Assembly (NCBI GenBank): GCA_964614695.1
Contig: CAZTMB010000043.1
Location: 1 to 23,365 of the forward strand
DNA: 23,365 bases
Origin: VGXO01 sp964614695
Lineage (GTDB): Bacteria; Planctomycetota; Phycisphaerae; Phycisphaerales; SM1A02
Direction: 5' to 3'
The notes under the pieces: model-generated
The model's input: the letters and a program-made list of their open reading frames with translations, nothing else
What the model was told of the DNA's origin: nothing
Databases searched by the model: none
Position numbers and translations under genes: made by a program
Part shown: one piece after another, positions 16,782 through 23,365 of the stretch
Layout of the letters: each line of letters begins with the position of its first letter
Numbering within the stretch: the first letter of the stretch is position 1

Positions 16782-17785
16782 AGGCTCGTGATGAACTCGC
16801 TCGGGCGGCTTCCCGGAGGAAGCGCCTCGACGATGCGCCGATAGAGCGGATCCTGCCAGTCCGTCAGGGCATCGATGTAGTGGGGCTTCGACTCGAGGCG
16901 GATCTCCGCGAACCCCGCCTCGATCGCATGTCGGCGGGTGTCCTCGACCGGCACCGCGCCGGCAACGCAGCCGACCAACGCCTCGAGATCGCGTAGGACC
17001 GAGTCCGGCAGCGGCCGGAGGAGCGCCAGGTCCGAGACCGCGACACGCCCACCGGGCTTGAGTACCCGCGCGATCTCGCGCCACACCTGCGGCTTGTCGG
17101 GCGAGAGGTTCAGCACGCAGTTGGAGATCACGACATCGACGCTCGCATCGGCGACCGGAAGATGCTCGATCTCGCCGAGCCGGAACTCGACGTTCGAGAA
17201 GCCCGTTTGCCGCTCGTAGGACTCGGTGTTGCGGCGAGCCTTCGCGAGCATCTCCGCGGTCATGTCGACCCCGATCACCCGTCCGCGCGGACCGACCTTG
17301 GCGCCGGCCACGAAGCAGTCGAAGCCGCCGCCCGAACCAAGATCGAGCACGACTTCCCCCTCGGCCAGCGATGCGATCGCCGTGGGATTGCCGCAGGAGA
17401 GCCCGAGATTGGCACCCTCTGGAACGGCGGCGAGCTCCGAGCCCGAGTAGCCGATCGCCTCCGCAAGCTGCTCGGGCGTGAAGGTCGCCGGCCCGCAGCA
17501 GCCACCCCCCGGGCTGCAGCATCCGCCTCCGCTCGACGACGAGTCGGCGAGCGCCGACCAGCCTCCGCCCGTCGCGATCCGCGCGTAGCCCTCGCGCACC
17601 TGCTCGCGAACCTTCTGATGCGTCGCCGGACCGGCCGGCGCCACGACCTCGAGACTGCTCGTCGCTTCGGGCACCTGCGGACTCGCCGATTCGCTGCCGC
17701 AGCCTTCAGGTCCACAGCCACAGGCCCCGAGAGCGGAGCGACGGCGATCGGCCTCTGGGTTCGGGTGGTGTGCGGGGGCGCTCAT
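16739..17785 (-). CDS. arsM: Arsenite S-adenosylmethionine methyltransferase
   Basis: 348 residues from the ATG at 17785, with GGAG 8 bases upstream. Residues about 57-75 (KVREQVREGYARIATGGG) and 123-134 (EGANLGLSCGNP) are ArsM hallmarks. The SAM-binding motif is VLDLGSGGGFDCFVA (146-160), followed by VIGVDMTAEML. The cysteines expected for arsenic binding are Cys223 in VISNCVLNLSPDK and Cys273 in VGCVAGAVP, with further cysteines at 131 and 157. It transfers methyl groups from SAM to arsenite. Before the catalytic domain there are two Cys-rich patches, ACGCGPEGCG (21-30) and GGGCCSPGGGCCGP (86-99). The second is usual in bacterial ArsM; the first, in a leader of about 55 residues, is less familiar. 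Third gene of the ars operon, 78 bases after arsC. Confidence 0.95.
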   Translation of the reverse strand: MSAPAHHPNPEADRRRSALGACGCGPEGCGSESASPQVPEATSSLEVVAPAGPATHQKVREQVREGYARIATGGGWSALADSSSSGGGCCSPGGGCCGPATFTPEQLAEAIGYSGSELAAVPEGANLGLSCGNPTAIASLAEGEVVLDLGSGGGFDCFVAGAKVGPRGRVIGVDMTAEMLAKARRNTESYERQTGFSNVEFRLGEIEHLPVADASVDVVISNCVLNLSPDKPQVWREIARVLKPGGRVAVSDLALLRPLPDSVLRDLEALVGCVAGAVPVEDTRRHAIEAGFAEIRLESKPHYIDALTDWQDPLYRRIVEALPPGSRPSEFITSLDVVAVKARAMSSQ

Positions 17786-17863
17786 GATGTTGCTCCGTCG
17801 GATCGTGGATGGGATTTCGAGACGCGCGACGCCGTGTCGAACGCCATCAGGCTCTCGGCGCGC

Positions 17864-18307
17864 TTAGGTTGCGTCGCGGTGCCGTTCGGGAAGGTGTTCG
17901 ATGAACGCCCGAATCTCGTCGCGGACGCGTCGATAGTGGGCCATCGCCTCCTCTGCGGTCGCGGCGCCCGCGGCCAGTCGCGGCGGATCGTCGAAGGGCA
18001 CGTGGATCGTCCGCGCCCCCAGCATCGAGGGGCACGCTTCGGCGGCCGCGTCGCAGACCGCGACCACCAGATCGAAGGTGCCGCCGATCTCCTCGGGCCG
18101 CTTCGACGCATGGCCCGCGAGGTCGATCCCGACCTCGGCCATCGCCTGCACCGCCCGGGGGTTCAGTCCCTGCGGATGCGTGCCGGCGGAGTGGGCTTCG
18201 AAGCGATCGCTCAAGAGCGCCTTCGCCCAGCCTTCGGCCATCTGGCTCCGGCAGGAGTTGCCGGTGCAGAGGAAGAGCACCCGCAGGCGCTGCTCATCGC
18301 GAGACAC
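17864..18307 (-). CDS. arsC: Thioredoxin-dependent arsenate reductase
   Basis: 147 residues from a GTG at 18307, chosen because GGGAGG lies 5 bases upstream and the protein then begins just before the conserved fold; the frame is open further upstream but overlaps arsR. The low-molecular-weight phosphatase P-loop is LFLCTGNSCRSQMAEGW (Cys14 to Arg20, CX5R). The redox pair of the thioredoxin-coupled type is present as VVAVCDAAAEACP (Cys85, Cys92), with the same spacing as Cys82/Cys89 of the S. aureus enzyme. HVPFDDP carries the general-acid aspartate. It reduces arsenate to arsenite for methylation and efflux by the downstream genes. It overlaps the arsR 3' end by 14 bases in another frame, indicating coupled translation. 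Confidence 0.95.
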   Translation of the reverse strand: MSRDEQRLRVLFLCTGNSCRSQMAEGWAKALLSDRFEAHSAGTHPQGLNPRAVQAMAEVGIDLAGHASKRPEEIGGTFDLVVAVCDAAAEACPSMLGARTIHVPFDDPPRLAAGAATAEEAMAHYRRVRDEIRAFIEHLPERHRDAT

Positions 18308-18725
18308 GGCAACCTCCCGTGCAGCCGCAACCGCGCATGTCGGGCACGCAGGCCTCGATCGCGTCGGCGAGCGCCCGCAGCCTCGTGCAGATCGCCTCGC
18401 CGGCCACCGAGTAAGCGACGGTCCTGCCGCGACGCGACGCCTCGACGAGACCCGCCCGCGCGAGCGTCTGCAGATGCCGCGAGACGACCGAGAGATCGAC
18501 GTCGCAGCACTCCGCGAGTTCACCCACGAGGCACGGCCGCCCGCACTTCGCCAGGCATGACAGCAGCCGCACTCGCGTCGGATCGCCGAGCGCCTTGAAG
18601 AACCGCGGATCAAGCCACCGGTCGACCGGCCGACTGCAGGCGGCGGCGGCGCGGGGCGTGCGGGGCGTACGAGGAGGCCGAGTGGCCGATCTCCGGGCGG
18701 CTGAACGCTTATCTACTTGCACCAT
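18294..18725 (-). CDS. arsR: ArsR/SmtB-family arsenic-responsive repressor
   Basis: 143 residues from the ATG at 18725, the first possible start in a frame with no good ribosome site. The winged HTH lies at about 36-108: FFKALGDPTRVRLLSCLAKC, then ELAECCDVDLSVVSRHLQTL (recognition helix) and the wing ASRRGRTVAYSV. Cysteines suitable for As(III) lie at 57, 61, 65 and 73-74, and a C-terminal CVPDMRGCGCTGGC adds four more, so the sensing ligand set cannot be fixed by eye. The first 35 residues are basic and low-complexity. ArsR repressors release the operon promoter when arsenite binds. A perfect palindrome covers its own start codon. First gene of the operon. Confidence 0.94.
   Translation of the reverse strand: MVQVDKRSAARRSATRPPRTPRTPRAAAACSRPVDRWLDPRFFKALGDPTRVRLLSCLAKCGRPCLVGELAECCDVDLSVVSRHLQTLARAGLVEASRRGRTVAYSVAGEAICTRLRALADAIEACVPDMRGCGCTGGCRVSR
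18313..18318 (-). promoter_or_regulatory. Ribosome-binding site of arsC, inside arsR
   Basis: GGGAGG on the minus strand, 5 bases before the arsC GTG and within the last codons of arsR. It is the strongest Shine-Dalgarno match in the operon and decides the arsC start. Confidence 0.8.
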
Positions 18726-18734
18726 GATGCAAGT
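18715..18734. promoter_or_regulatory. Candidate ArsR operator over the arsR start codon
   Basis: ACTTGCA (18715-18721) and TGCAAGT (18728-18734) are perfect inverted arms with a 6-base spacer that contains the arsR ATG (18723-18725 on the minus strand). A 7-6-7 site of this kind fits an ArsR-type dimer. On the minus strand TACACT, a fair -10 match, overlaps the upstream arm and lies 7 bases before the ATG, so binding would block the promoter. No convincing -35 was found. Confidence 0.6.
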
Positions 18735-18863
18735 GTATCCAGGCGTCCCGATCGCGGCGGATCCGTCGTCGCGCCGGCGATCTGCCCATGCCTGCCGGCG
18801 CTTGCCGCAACGCCGCGAGACCCATCCCCGCCGTGGCGACTCCGCCGCAGGCGCGCCGTGGCG

Positions 18864-19421
18864 TCAGACCGCGTCGTCTTCCGGGATCGCGGCCATCAGG
18901 CGGAGTCGCGTGGCTGCCAATCCGATCGCCCCGATGAAGACCGGGCCCATCAGGCCGAGGAAGGCGATCAGGCCCGCGGAGTCGGTGTCCGTCGCCGGCG
19001 ATCCGGGCCGCGACCCGCTGCCACCGGTCAGCGCGGTCAGCGGAGCCATCAGCGAGTCGACCAGATCCGGCGTCCCCTTCTGCCAGCAGAGAAGCCCATA
19101 GGGGAGCAGAAACGCGAGCACGCAGAAGGCGATGTTGAGGGATGCGTAGAACGGCTCCACGACCCAGGCTCGTTGAAGCGGCTCGAGGCGGATGAACCCG
19201 CGGCCCTCGCTGAGAAACGGCATGGGGATTCCGGACGCCGCCGATCGCATCGTGCGGCGTCGGCCGATCAGGGGCAGCAGCGGCGCCACGGCGAAGAGCA
19301 CCAGCGAGGTCCAACCGTAGAAGGTGCTTCGCGAGAAGAGATGGGCGATGCCCGCGATGGTGAGAAGGTCGATCGCCCAGGCGACATGGGTCACGAAGCC
19401 GAAGCGTGGTTGCGGTGCCAT
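18864..19421 (-). CDS. Membrane protein of unknown function
   Basis: 185 residues from the ATG at 19421; the ribosome site is weak. Four hydrophobic segments are visible: about 8-30 (FVTHVAWAIDLLTIAGIAHL), 35-53 (GWTSLVLFAVAPLLPLIG), 88-112 (VVEPFYASLNIAFCVLAFLL) and 150-172 (LIAFLGLMGPVFIGAIGLAA). A Gly/Ser/Thr-rich stretch (about 130-147) lies before the last one and could be an extracytoplasmic loop. I do not recognise a family. It lies 106 bases downstream of the zinc-ribbon membrane protein gene on the same strand, so they may share a transcript. It has no evident link to the ars operon next to it. Confidence 0.7.
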   Translation of the reverse strand: MAPQPRFGFVTHVAWAIDLLTIAGIAHLFSRSTFYGWTSLVLFAVAPLLPLIGRRRTMRSAASGIPMPFLSEGRGFIRLEPLQRAWVVEPFYASLNIAFCVLAFLLPYGLLCWQKGTPDLVDSLMAPLTALTGGSGSRPGSPATDTDSAGLIAFLGLMGPVFIGAIGLAATRLRLMAAIPEDDAV

Positions 19422-19527
19422 GGATCAAGGAGTTCCGTGCGTGCGCGGGTGCGAGTGCGTGCACACGAGGGATGCGAAGGACTCGCTGCAGAGGGACGAT
19501 GCCGTCCTGCCCGCCTGCCGAGGGCGA

Positions 19528-20565
19528 TCACGGTCGGCCGTCGAGTCGCGGGGCATGCCGGCGAGCCCAGCGCCGCCGACGGAAGGCGATCGCTCCGAAG
19601 GCGCCCGCCAGGATCGCCACGGGCGTGATCGTGAGCGCCGCGAGGAGGATCGACAGGGCGGTGAGCCCATCGCCATCGGGATCCCACCTCTGCATGAGCG
19701 AAATGCCCGCCGCGGCGGCGCCGATCGTGCCGATCACGGCCGCCGCCTTCTTGATGAACCTCCTCCGCGCGAGAGGATCCGCGAAGCCCGACGGCGGCAG
19801 CGCTCGTTCGCGCCCCTCGATCGCGACGCCGAGGATCCTCTCGAGACTCGTCGCCAAGGCCTCCGCCTGCGTGCCCGACGCCTCGCCCGGACGGATCCCA
19901 TCCATGGTGTAGATCCCGGTCGGCACGACATCGACGATCCTTCCGGCCTCGCCGGTCTCCCACGACCACGCGATCAGCAGCGCTGCGTCCGCCGTTTCAA
20001 GGGATCCGTCCTCGGACCGCACGGTCACTTCCACCGGCGCGCCCGTCACGCGGTGGACTCGCGCCGCGGGGAACGTCTCGACGCGCGGCGCCCTGAGGAC
20101 CCTGCGTCGATCGATGCGGTCGAGTCCCGCCGGCGAGACCACCCAGCGGATCTCCCGACCGGGCGGCGAGACTCGCGTCGAGCGCTGGGCCCATCGCGAC
20201 CGTCGCCAGAGTTCGAGGGCGAGGAAGAAGGTCACGCCTCCCGGCCCGATCAGCATGCAGAGCTTCGGCACCAGCGACAGGCCTTGAAGTGGACCGATGA
20301 CGAGCCACCAGGCCATCACGAAGGACGCGCTGTTGATCGCCGCCACCACCCAGATCACCTGCGGCGTCGCGCCGAGACTGAACGGATGCATGGAGCCTTC
20401 GATCACCCGGCCACGCGCGGGCACCACGAAGCCGCACTCCGGACACGCGACCTCGATCGCAAAGACGCCGTCGGACCGCTCGGGGGCGCCTCGCAACGCG
20501 GCGAGGTCGTACTCGCACCTTGGGCAGTGCGGAGGCCGGTGGTTCGGGGCGGGATCGTTCGGCAT
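19528..20565 (-). CDS. Zinc-ribbon membrane protein of unknown function
   Basis: 345 residues from the ATG at 20565, chosen because the zinc ribbon begins just after it; the longer open frame upstream has no plausible content. CPRCEYDLAALRG (Cys14, Cys17) and CPECGFVVP (Cys41, Cys44) form a ribbon of the type often found at the N-terminus of Phycisphaerae membrane proteins. Hydrophobic segments follow near 68-90 (IWVVAAINSASFVMAWWLVI), 95-117 (LCMLIGPGGVTFFLALEL), 272-290 and 303-328 (LSILLAALTITPVAILAGAF). A soluble, mostly beta domain lies between (about 130-260). A short RWDPDGDGLT loop before the last helix looks calcium-binding-like. Function unknown. Confidence 0.75.
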   Translation of the reverse strand: MPNDPAPNHRPPHCPRCEYDLAALRGAPERSDGVFAIEVACPECGFVVPARGRVIEGSMHPFSLGATPQVIWVVAAINSASFVMAWWLVIGPLQGLSLVPKLCMLIGPGGVTFFLALELWRRSRWAQRSTRVSPPGREIRWVVSPAGLDRIDRRRVLRAPRVETFPAARVHRVTGAPVEVTVRSEDGSLETADAALLIAWSWETGEAGRIVDVVPTGIYTMDGIRPGEASGTQAEALATSLERILGVAIEGRERALPPSGFADPLARRRFIKKAAAVIGTIGAAAAGISLMQRWDPDGDGLTALSILLAALTITPVAILAGAFGAIAFRRRRWARRHAPRLDGRP

Positions 20566-20760
20566 CGAGAGCGTCTCTTCATGCGTCGGCGGCCGGACGA
20601 TCCGCGACCCGGCGGCCGCGAGCGGGACCGCTCTCTGATCACGGAAAGCGTCCTTTCGAGTTCGTGGTGCCACGATTCCGGCGATCCCGACCGGAGTTCC
20701 CGCGATCCCATCACGCCCCGATCCCACGACTCGCTCCGCCAGCATGCAGCCCGCGTCATC

Positions 20761-21999
20761 ATGGAGGGGATGCCCGACCGCACCATGGCCCGAGTCCAGT
20801 CCTGGCGCGGTCCGACCGATCGGCTCTCCGCCGCCGACGCGCGGCGGGTGCTGCTTCGCCTGCAGGCCCTCGACGGCTCGCGGCCTCGCTCGGGTCCGGC
20901 GGCGGTGCGTCGCATGGTCGAACGGCTCGGCTACGTGCAGGTCGACTCGATCAACGTGCTCGACCGCGCCCACGACCGGATCCTCGCGACGCGGCTCGCT
21001 GGCTACCGAAGCGAGCACCTGCGGGATGGGCTCGAGCGCACTCGAGCGCTCTTCGAGCATTGGACCCACGATGCGAGCGTGATCCCGGCGGCGTGGGTGA
21101 AGCACTGGAAGCACCGATTCCTTCGCCACCGCACGGCCCCGCGAGACGACGCCTGGTGGAACGAGCGATTCGGAGCCAATCCGGAGAAGACGCTTCGCGC
21201 GGTGCTACAGCGCGTGCGGCGCGAAGGCCCGCTTCGCACCCGTGATCTCGAAGCACCGCAGGACCATCGCGGCGGCGGCTGGTGGACCTGGCATCCCGAG
21301 AAGGCCGCCGCCGAGCACCTGTGGCGATGCGGACACCTCGCGATCGCGGCGCGCGAGGGCTTCGAGAAGGTCTACGACCTCTTCGATCGCGTGGTACCCG
21401 CGGCCTCGGCGCGGGCAAGTTCGCCGCGCGAGCACGTCGACTGGGCGTGCCGCGAGGCGATCGCGCGGCTCGGCATCGCGACCGCGCCGGAGATCGCGGC
21501 GTTCTTCAACGCCGTACCCGTATGCGATGTTCGAGCCTGGACTGACCTCGCGATTCGCCGCGGCGAGGTGGTGCCGGTCGAAGTCGAGGCAGCCAACGGC
21601 GGGCGCGACGTGTCGGCGTTCGCGGTCCCCGAGTGGCGGTCGCTCGCCCAACCAATCGAGTCCGACGAGATCGTTCCCCTCTCACCCTTCGATCCGCTGG
21701 TGCGAGACCGCCGAAGGCTTTCCCGGCTCTTCGACTTCGAGTACCGCTTCGAGGCGTTCACGCCGAAGGCGAAGCGGATCCACGGCTACTACGTGCTGCC
21801 GCTGCTTCAGGGCGATCGCCTCGTCGGGCGGATCGATCCCCGATTCGATCGCGCCGCCGGGGTTCTCGTCGTGCGCGGCCCCTGGTGGGAGCCGAAGGCG
21901 CCCTCGAATCGCCGTCGCCTGCTCGAGTCGGCGCTCGATCGACTCGCGGGCGAAGTGGGCGCTGGATCGTGGCGATTGGAGCAGCCCTCGAATTCGTGA
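20761..21999 (+). CDS. Winged-helix DNA glycosylase family protein (YcaQ/AlkX-like)
   Basis: 412 residues from the ATG at 20761; ATGs at 20770 and 20785 are alternatives, and the GGAGGGG just after 20761 makes the exact start uncertain. The protein matches the HTH_42 / YcaQ family over its length: LSAADARRVLLRLQALDG, RMVERLGYVQVDSINVLDRAHD, ALFEHWTHDASVIPAAW, GGGWWTWHPEKAAAEHLWRC, LSPFDPLVRDRRRLSRLFDF and GYYVLPLLQGDRLVGRIDPR. The catalytic QxD of the AlkX branch is present as Gln60-Val-Asp62. E. coli YcaQ unhooks interstrand DNA crosslinks and removes bulky alkylated bases, and the same role is likely here. It stands alone and diverges from the zinc-ribbon gene across 195 bases. Confidence 0.92.
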   Translation: MEGMPDRTMARVQSWRGPTDRLSAADARRVLLRLQALDGSRPRSGPAAVRRMVERLGYVQVDSINVLDRAHDRILATRLAGYRSEHLRDGLERTRALFEHWTHDASVIPAAWVKHWKHRFLRHRTAPRDDAWWNERFGANPEKTLRAVLQRVRREGPLRTRDLEAPQDHRGGGWWTWHPEKAAAEHLWRCGHLAIAAREGFEKVYDLFDRVVPAASARASSPREHVDWACREAIARLGIATAPEIAAFFNAVPVCDVRAWTDLAIRRGEVVPVEVEAANGGRDVSAFAVPEWRSLAQPIESDEIVPLSPFDPLVRDRRRLSRLFDFEYRFEAFTPKAKRIHGYYVLPLLQGDRLVGRIDPRFDRAAGVLVVRGPWWEPKAPSNRRRLLESALDRLAGEVGAGSWRLEQPSNS

Positions 22000-22264
22000 T
22001 CGCTTCGAGCCCGGAGCGTACGCAGGATCGAAGGCGAGCGATCGTCGACATGCTGCTTCACGCTGCTTCGAGGCGGCGACCACGCGCGAGGCTGCATGCG
22101 GGGAGATCGCCGAGATCGCCGAGCCCGCCTCGACCCAGGCAACGTCCGCGGTGCGGGGACGCGAAGCAGATGTCGAGACCGCGATCGCGTCCTCTCATGA
22201 AACGCCGTCGAGTTCGCGTGCTGCGACTCTTGCCAAGCCCTCGACTCCGCCCGACGATTCCGCG

Positions 22265-22666
22265 ATGCCGCCGCGCCTCGCTCCGGATGGCCACGCGCCC
22301 GACACCGGTCCCCTGCCGCTTCGCGTCGCCCGCTGGAGTGCGCGGCTCGCAAGCCTGGCAAGCCTCGCGATGCTCGTTCTCTTCGCGACGAGCGGCGGCG
22401 ACGCGCCGAACGCCTTCGAGTGGTTGCTGCTCGCGTGCTTTCCGATCGGCGTCGCCGTCGGCATGATCGTCGCGTGGTTCCGCGAGATCCTCGGCGGCTC
22501 GATCACCCTCGCGAGCCTGCTGGCGTTCCACGCGATCCTGTTGCTCGCGGGCGATCGCCCGCCGGCGGGACCGTGGTTTCTCGTCTTCGCTGCGCCGGGG
22601 ATCGTGCTGCTTGGCGTGGGGCTCGTGGCGCGGTGGCTCGGCACGACTCGACCGGTACGCGAATGA
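22265..22666 (+). CDS. Small four-helix membrane protein (DUF7670-like)
   Basis: 133 residues from the ATG at 22265; the frame is open well upstream, with a possible GTG at 22151, and no start has a good ribosome site. Four hydrophobic segments are seen: about 28-42 (LASLASLAMLVLFA), 52-71 (EWLLLACFPIGVAVGMIVAW), 79-96 (SITLASLLAFHAILLLAG) and 104-124 (WFLVFAAPGIVLLGVGLVAR). The order WSARLASL, LLLACFPIGVAVG, AWFREILGG, then GPWFLVFAAPG resembles small membrane proteins labelled DUF7670 (from memory, unsearched). Its role is unknown. The 265 bases between the YcaQ-like gene and this one hold no other gene or clear signal. Only 24 bases separate its stop from the convergent VTT gene. Confidence 0.72.
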   Translation: MPPRLAPDGHAPDTGPLPLRVARWSARLASLASLAMLVLFATSGGDAPNAFEWLLLACFPIGVAVGMIVAWFREILGGSITLASLLAFHAILLLAGDRPPAGPWFLVFAAPGIVLLGVGLVARWLGTTRPVRE

Positions 22667-22690
22667 CTCCGCCCCGCTGACGCAGACTGA

Positions 22691-23365
22691 TCACGCGGCC
22701 TGCGGCGCAGCGGCACCGGCCTCGGCGTCCTTGACCGCTTTCACCGCGGTCCGCGTGACCACCACGGTCACCAGCACGCTCGCGAGGACTCCGCTGTAGA
22801 GCGCGACTTCGCGAGCGATCGACTCGCCGCTCCTTCCATCTCCAGCGGTGCTTGCGGCAAGATCGGCGGTGTGTCGCGCGGCGAAGCCGAGCAGCACCGT
22901 CGACAGCGTGCCGGGAAGGAGCCCGAGGCAACCGACGAGAAACGCCGGGTAGGAGATGCGGCTCGCCGAGAGCAGCCAGTTCATCAGCGTGAAGCTGATC
23001 GGCGCCATGCGAAGGAGCACCACGAGCCGAAGTCCGCGGCTCGCGATGGAGGCGTCGATCGCCGAGAGGGTCGGGTGGCCCTGCAGCGACTGGCGGACCC
23101 GATCGCGAAGCACGTGTCGCCCGAGCAGGAACGTGACGTTCGCGGCCACCAGGCTGGCGGCGAACACCCACACCAGTCCCCACCAGGGACCGAAGATCGC
23201 ACCGCCGGCCATCGAGAGCATCGACTTCGGCAGGAAGATCGAGGTCGCGATCGCAAAGACCGCGACGTAGATGACTGGCGCCCACGGCCCGAGGTCGGCG
23301 ATCCACCGTTCGATCGCCGTCTCGTGCGGTGCGATCCAGTGAAACCAGATCCACGCGAGCAGTGC
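22691..23365 (-). CDS. TVP38/TMEM64 (VTT-domain) membrane protein, 5' end cut off
   Basis: The frame is open to the window edge, so the start lies beyond 23365; 224 residues are visible. An internal ATG at 23221 would give a truncated protein and is not the start, because the preceding 48 codons read as family sequence (LGPWAPVIYVAVFAIATSIF, then LPKSMLSMAGGAIFGPWWG). The VTT/SNARE-associated core continues with WVFAASLVAANVTFLLGRHV, ASRGLRLVVLLRMAPISFTL (R-x-x-P/A-type loop), SYPAFLVGCLGLLPGT and STVLLGFAAR. Family members are DedA-like membrane proteins implicated in lipid scrambling or membrane homeostasis. The C-terminus ends in another helix and a short Ala-rich tail. Confidence 0.9.
   Translation of the reverse strand, partial: ALLAWIWFHWIAPHETAIERWIADLGPWAPVIYVAVFAIATSIFLPKSMLSMAGGAIFGPWWGLVWVFAASLVAANVTFLLGRHVLRDRVRQSLQGHPTLSAIDASIASRGLRLVVLLRMAPISFTLMNWLLSASRISYPAFLVGCLGLLPGTLSTVLLGFAARHTADLAASTAGDGRSGESIAREVALYSGVLASVLVTVVVTRTAVKAVKDAEAGAAAPQAA

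Noticed and set aside
22103..22120. Direct repeat GAGATCGCC twice in the gap before the small membrane gene
   Set aside because: Only two 9-base copies, with no further periodicity and no link to a gene signal.
1..23365. Search for CRISPR arrays, insertion sequences, phage, toxin-antitoxin or defence genes
   Set aside because: No regularly spaced repeats, transposase or integrase motifs, or known defence domains were seen in any supported frame.

Overview
The window is GC-rich bacterial DNA that reads as a chromosome segment of a planctomycete, most likely class Phycisphaerae. Three things point there: a PSD1/DUF1549/DUF1553 gene overlapping a DUF1501 gene, a pair with CxxCH and twin-arginine signals that is typical of Planctomycetota; two secreted proteins ending in the short double 'DxNxDG...DLxxLLxxWG' dockerin of Phycisphaerales; and a zinc-ribbon membrane protein of the CPRC/CPEC type common in that group. 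A run of 100 N at 15006-15105 shows that this is a draft assembly scaffold. I see no tRNA, rRNA, CRISPR, insertion sequence, integrase or phage gene, and no gene-free stretch above 300 bases (the largest are 22000-22264 and 8371-8633).

Layout. 1-3270 (+): cut-off DUF1549/DUF1553 c-type cytochrome protein, translationally coupled to a DUF1501 Tat-exported protein. 3444-5858 (-): large secreted protein with a PDZ domain and HEAT-like repeats (DUF6288-like). 6000-8370 (-): an unknown 342-residue protein preceded by a putative HTH regulator, probably one transcript. 8371-8633: divergent control region with a 32-bp imperfect palindrome and a 12-bp CTAG palindrome. 8634-11718 (+): two secreted dockerin-ended repeat proteins. 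11828-13704: divergent SGNH hydrolase and sialate-O-acetylesterase-like protein. 13914-15519: divergent RidA-family protein and a zinc alcohol dehydrogenase broken by the N gap. 15590-18725 (-): arsenic resistance operon arsR-arsC-arsM-acr3. 18864-20565 (-): two membrane proteins. 20761-22666 (+): YcaQ-like DNA glycosylase family protein and a small four-helix membrane protein. 22691-end (-): cut-off TVP38/TMEM64 (VTT) membrane protein.

How the genes work together. The clearest functional unit is the ars operon. ArsR senses arsenic, the ArsC reductase makes arsenite, ArsM methylates it, and Acr3 exports it. Its regulatory details are the most interesting part of the window: a perfect 7-6-7 palindrome covers the arsR start codon, arsC begins at a GTG inside the arsR tail behind a strong ribosome site, and four 26-bp tandem repeats join the end of arsM to the start of acr3. 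The secreted and exported proteins (DUF1549/DUF1501, DUF6288-like, dockerin proteins, two carbohydrate-esterase-like proteins) suggest a cell that handles complex extracellular polymers, but no glycoside hydrolase is visible here. I found no clearly new defence or mobile system. The best candidate for something undescribed is the HTH-plus-unknown gene pair with its palindromic control region at 6000-8633.
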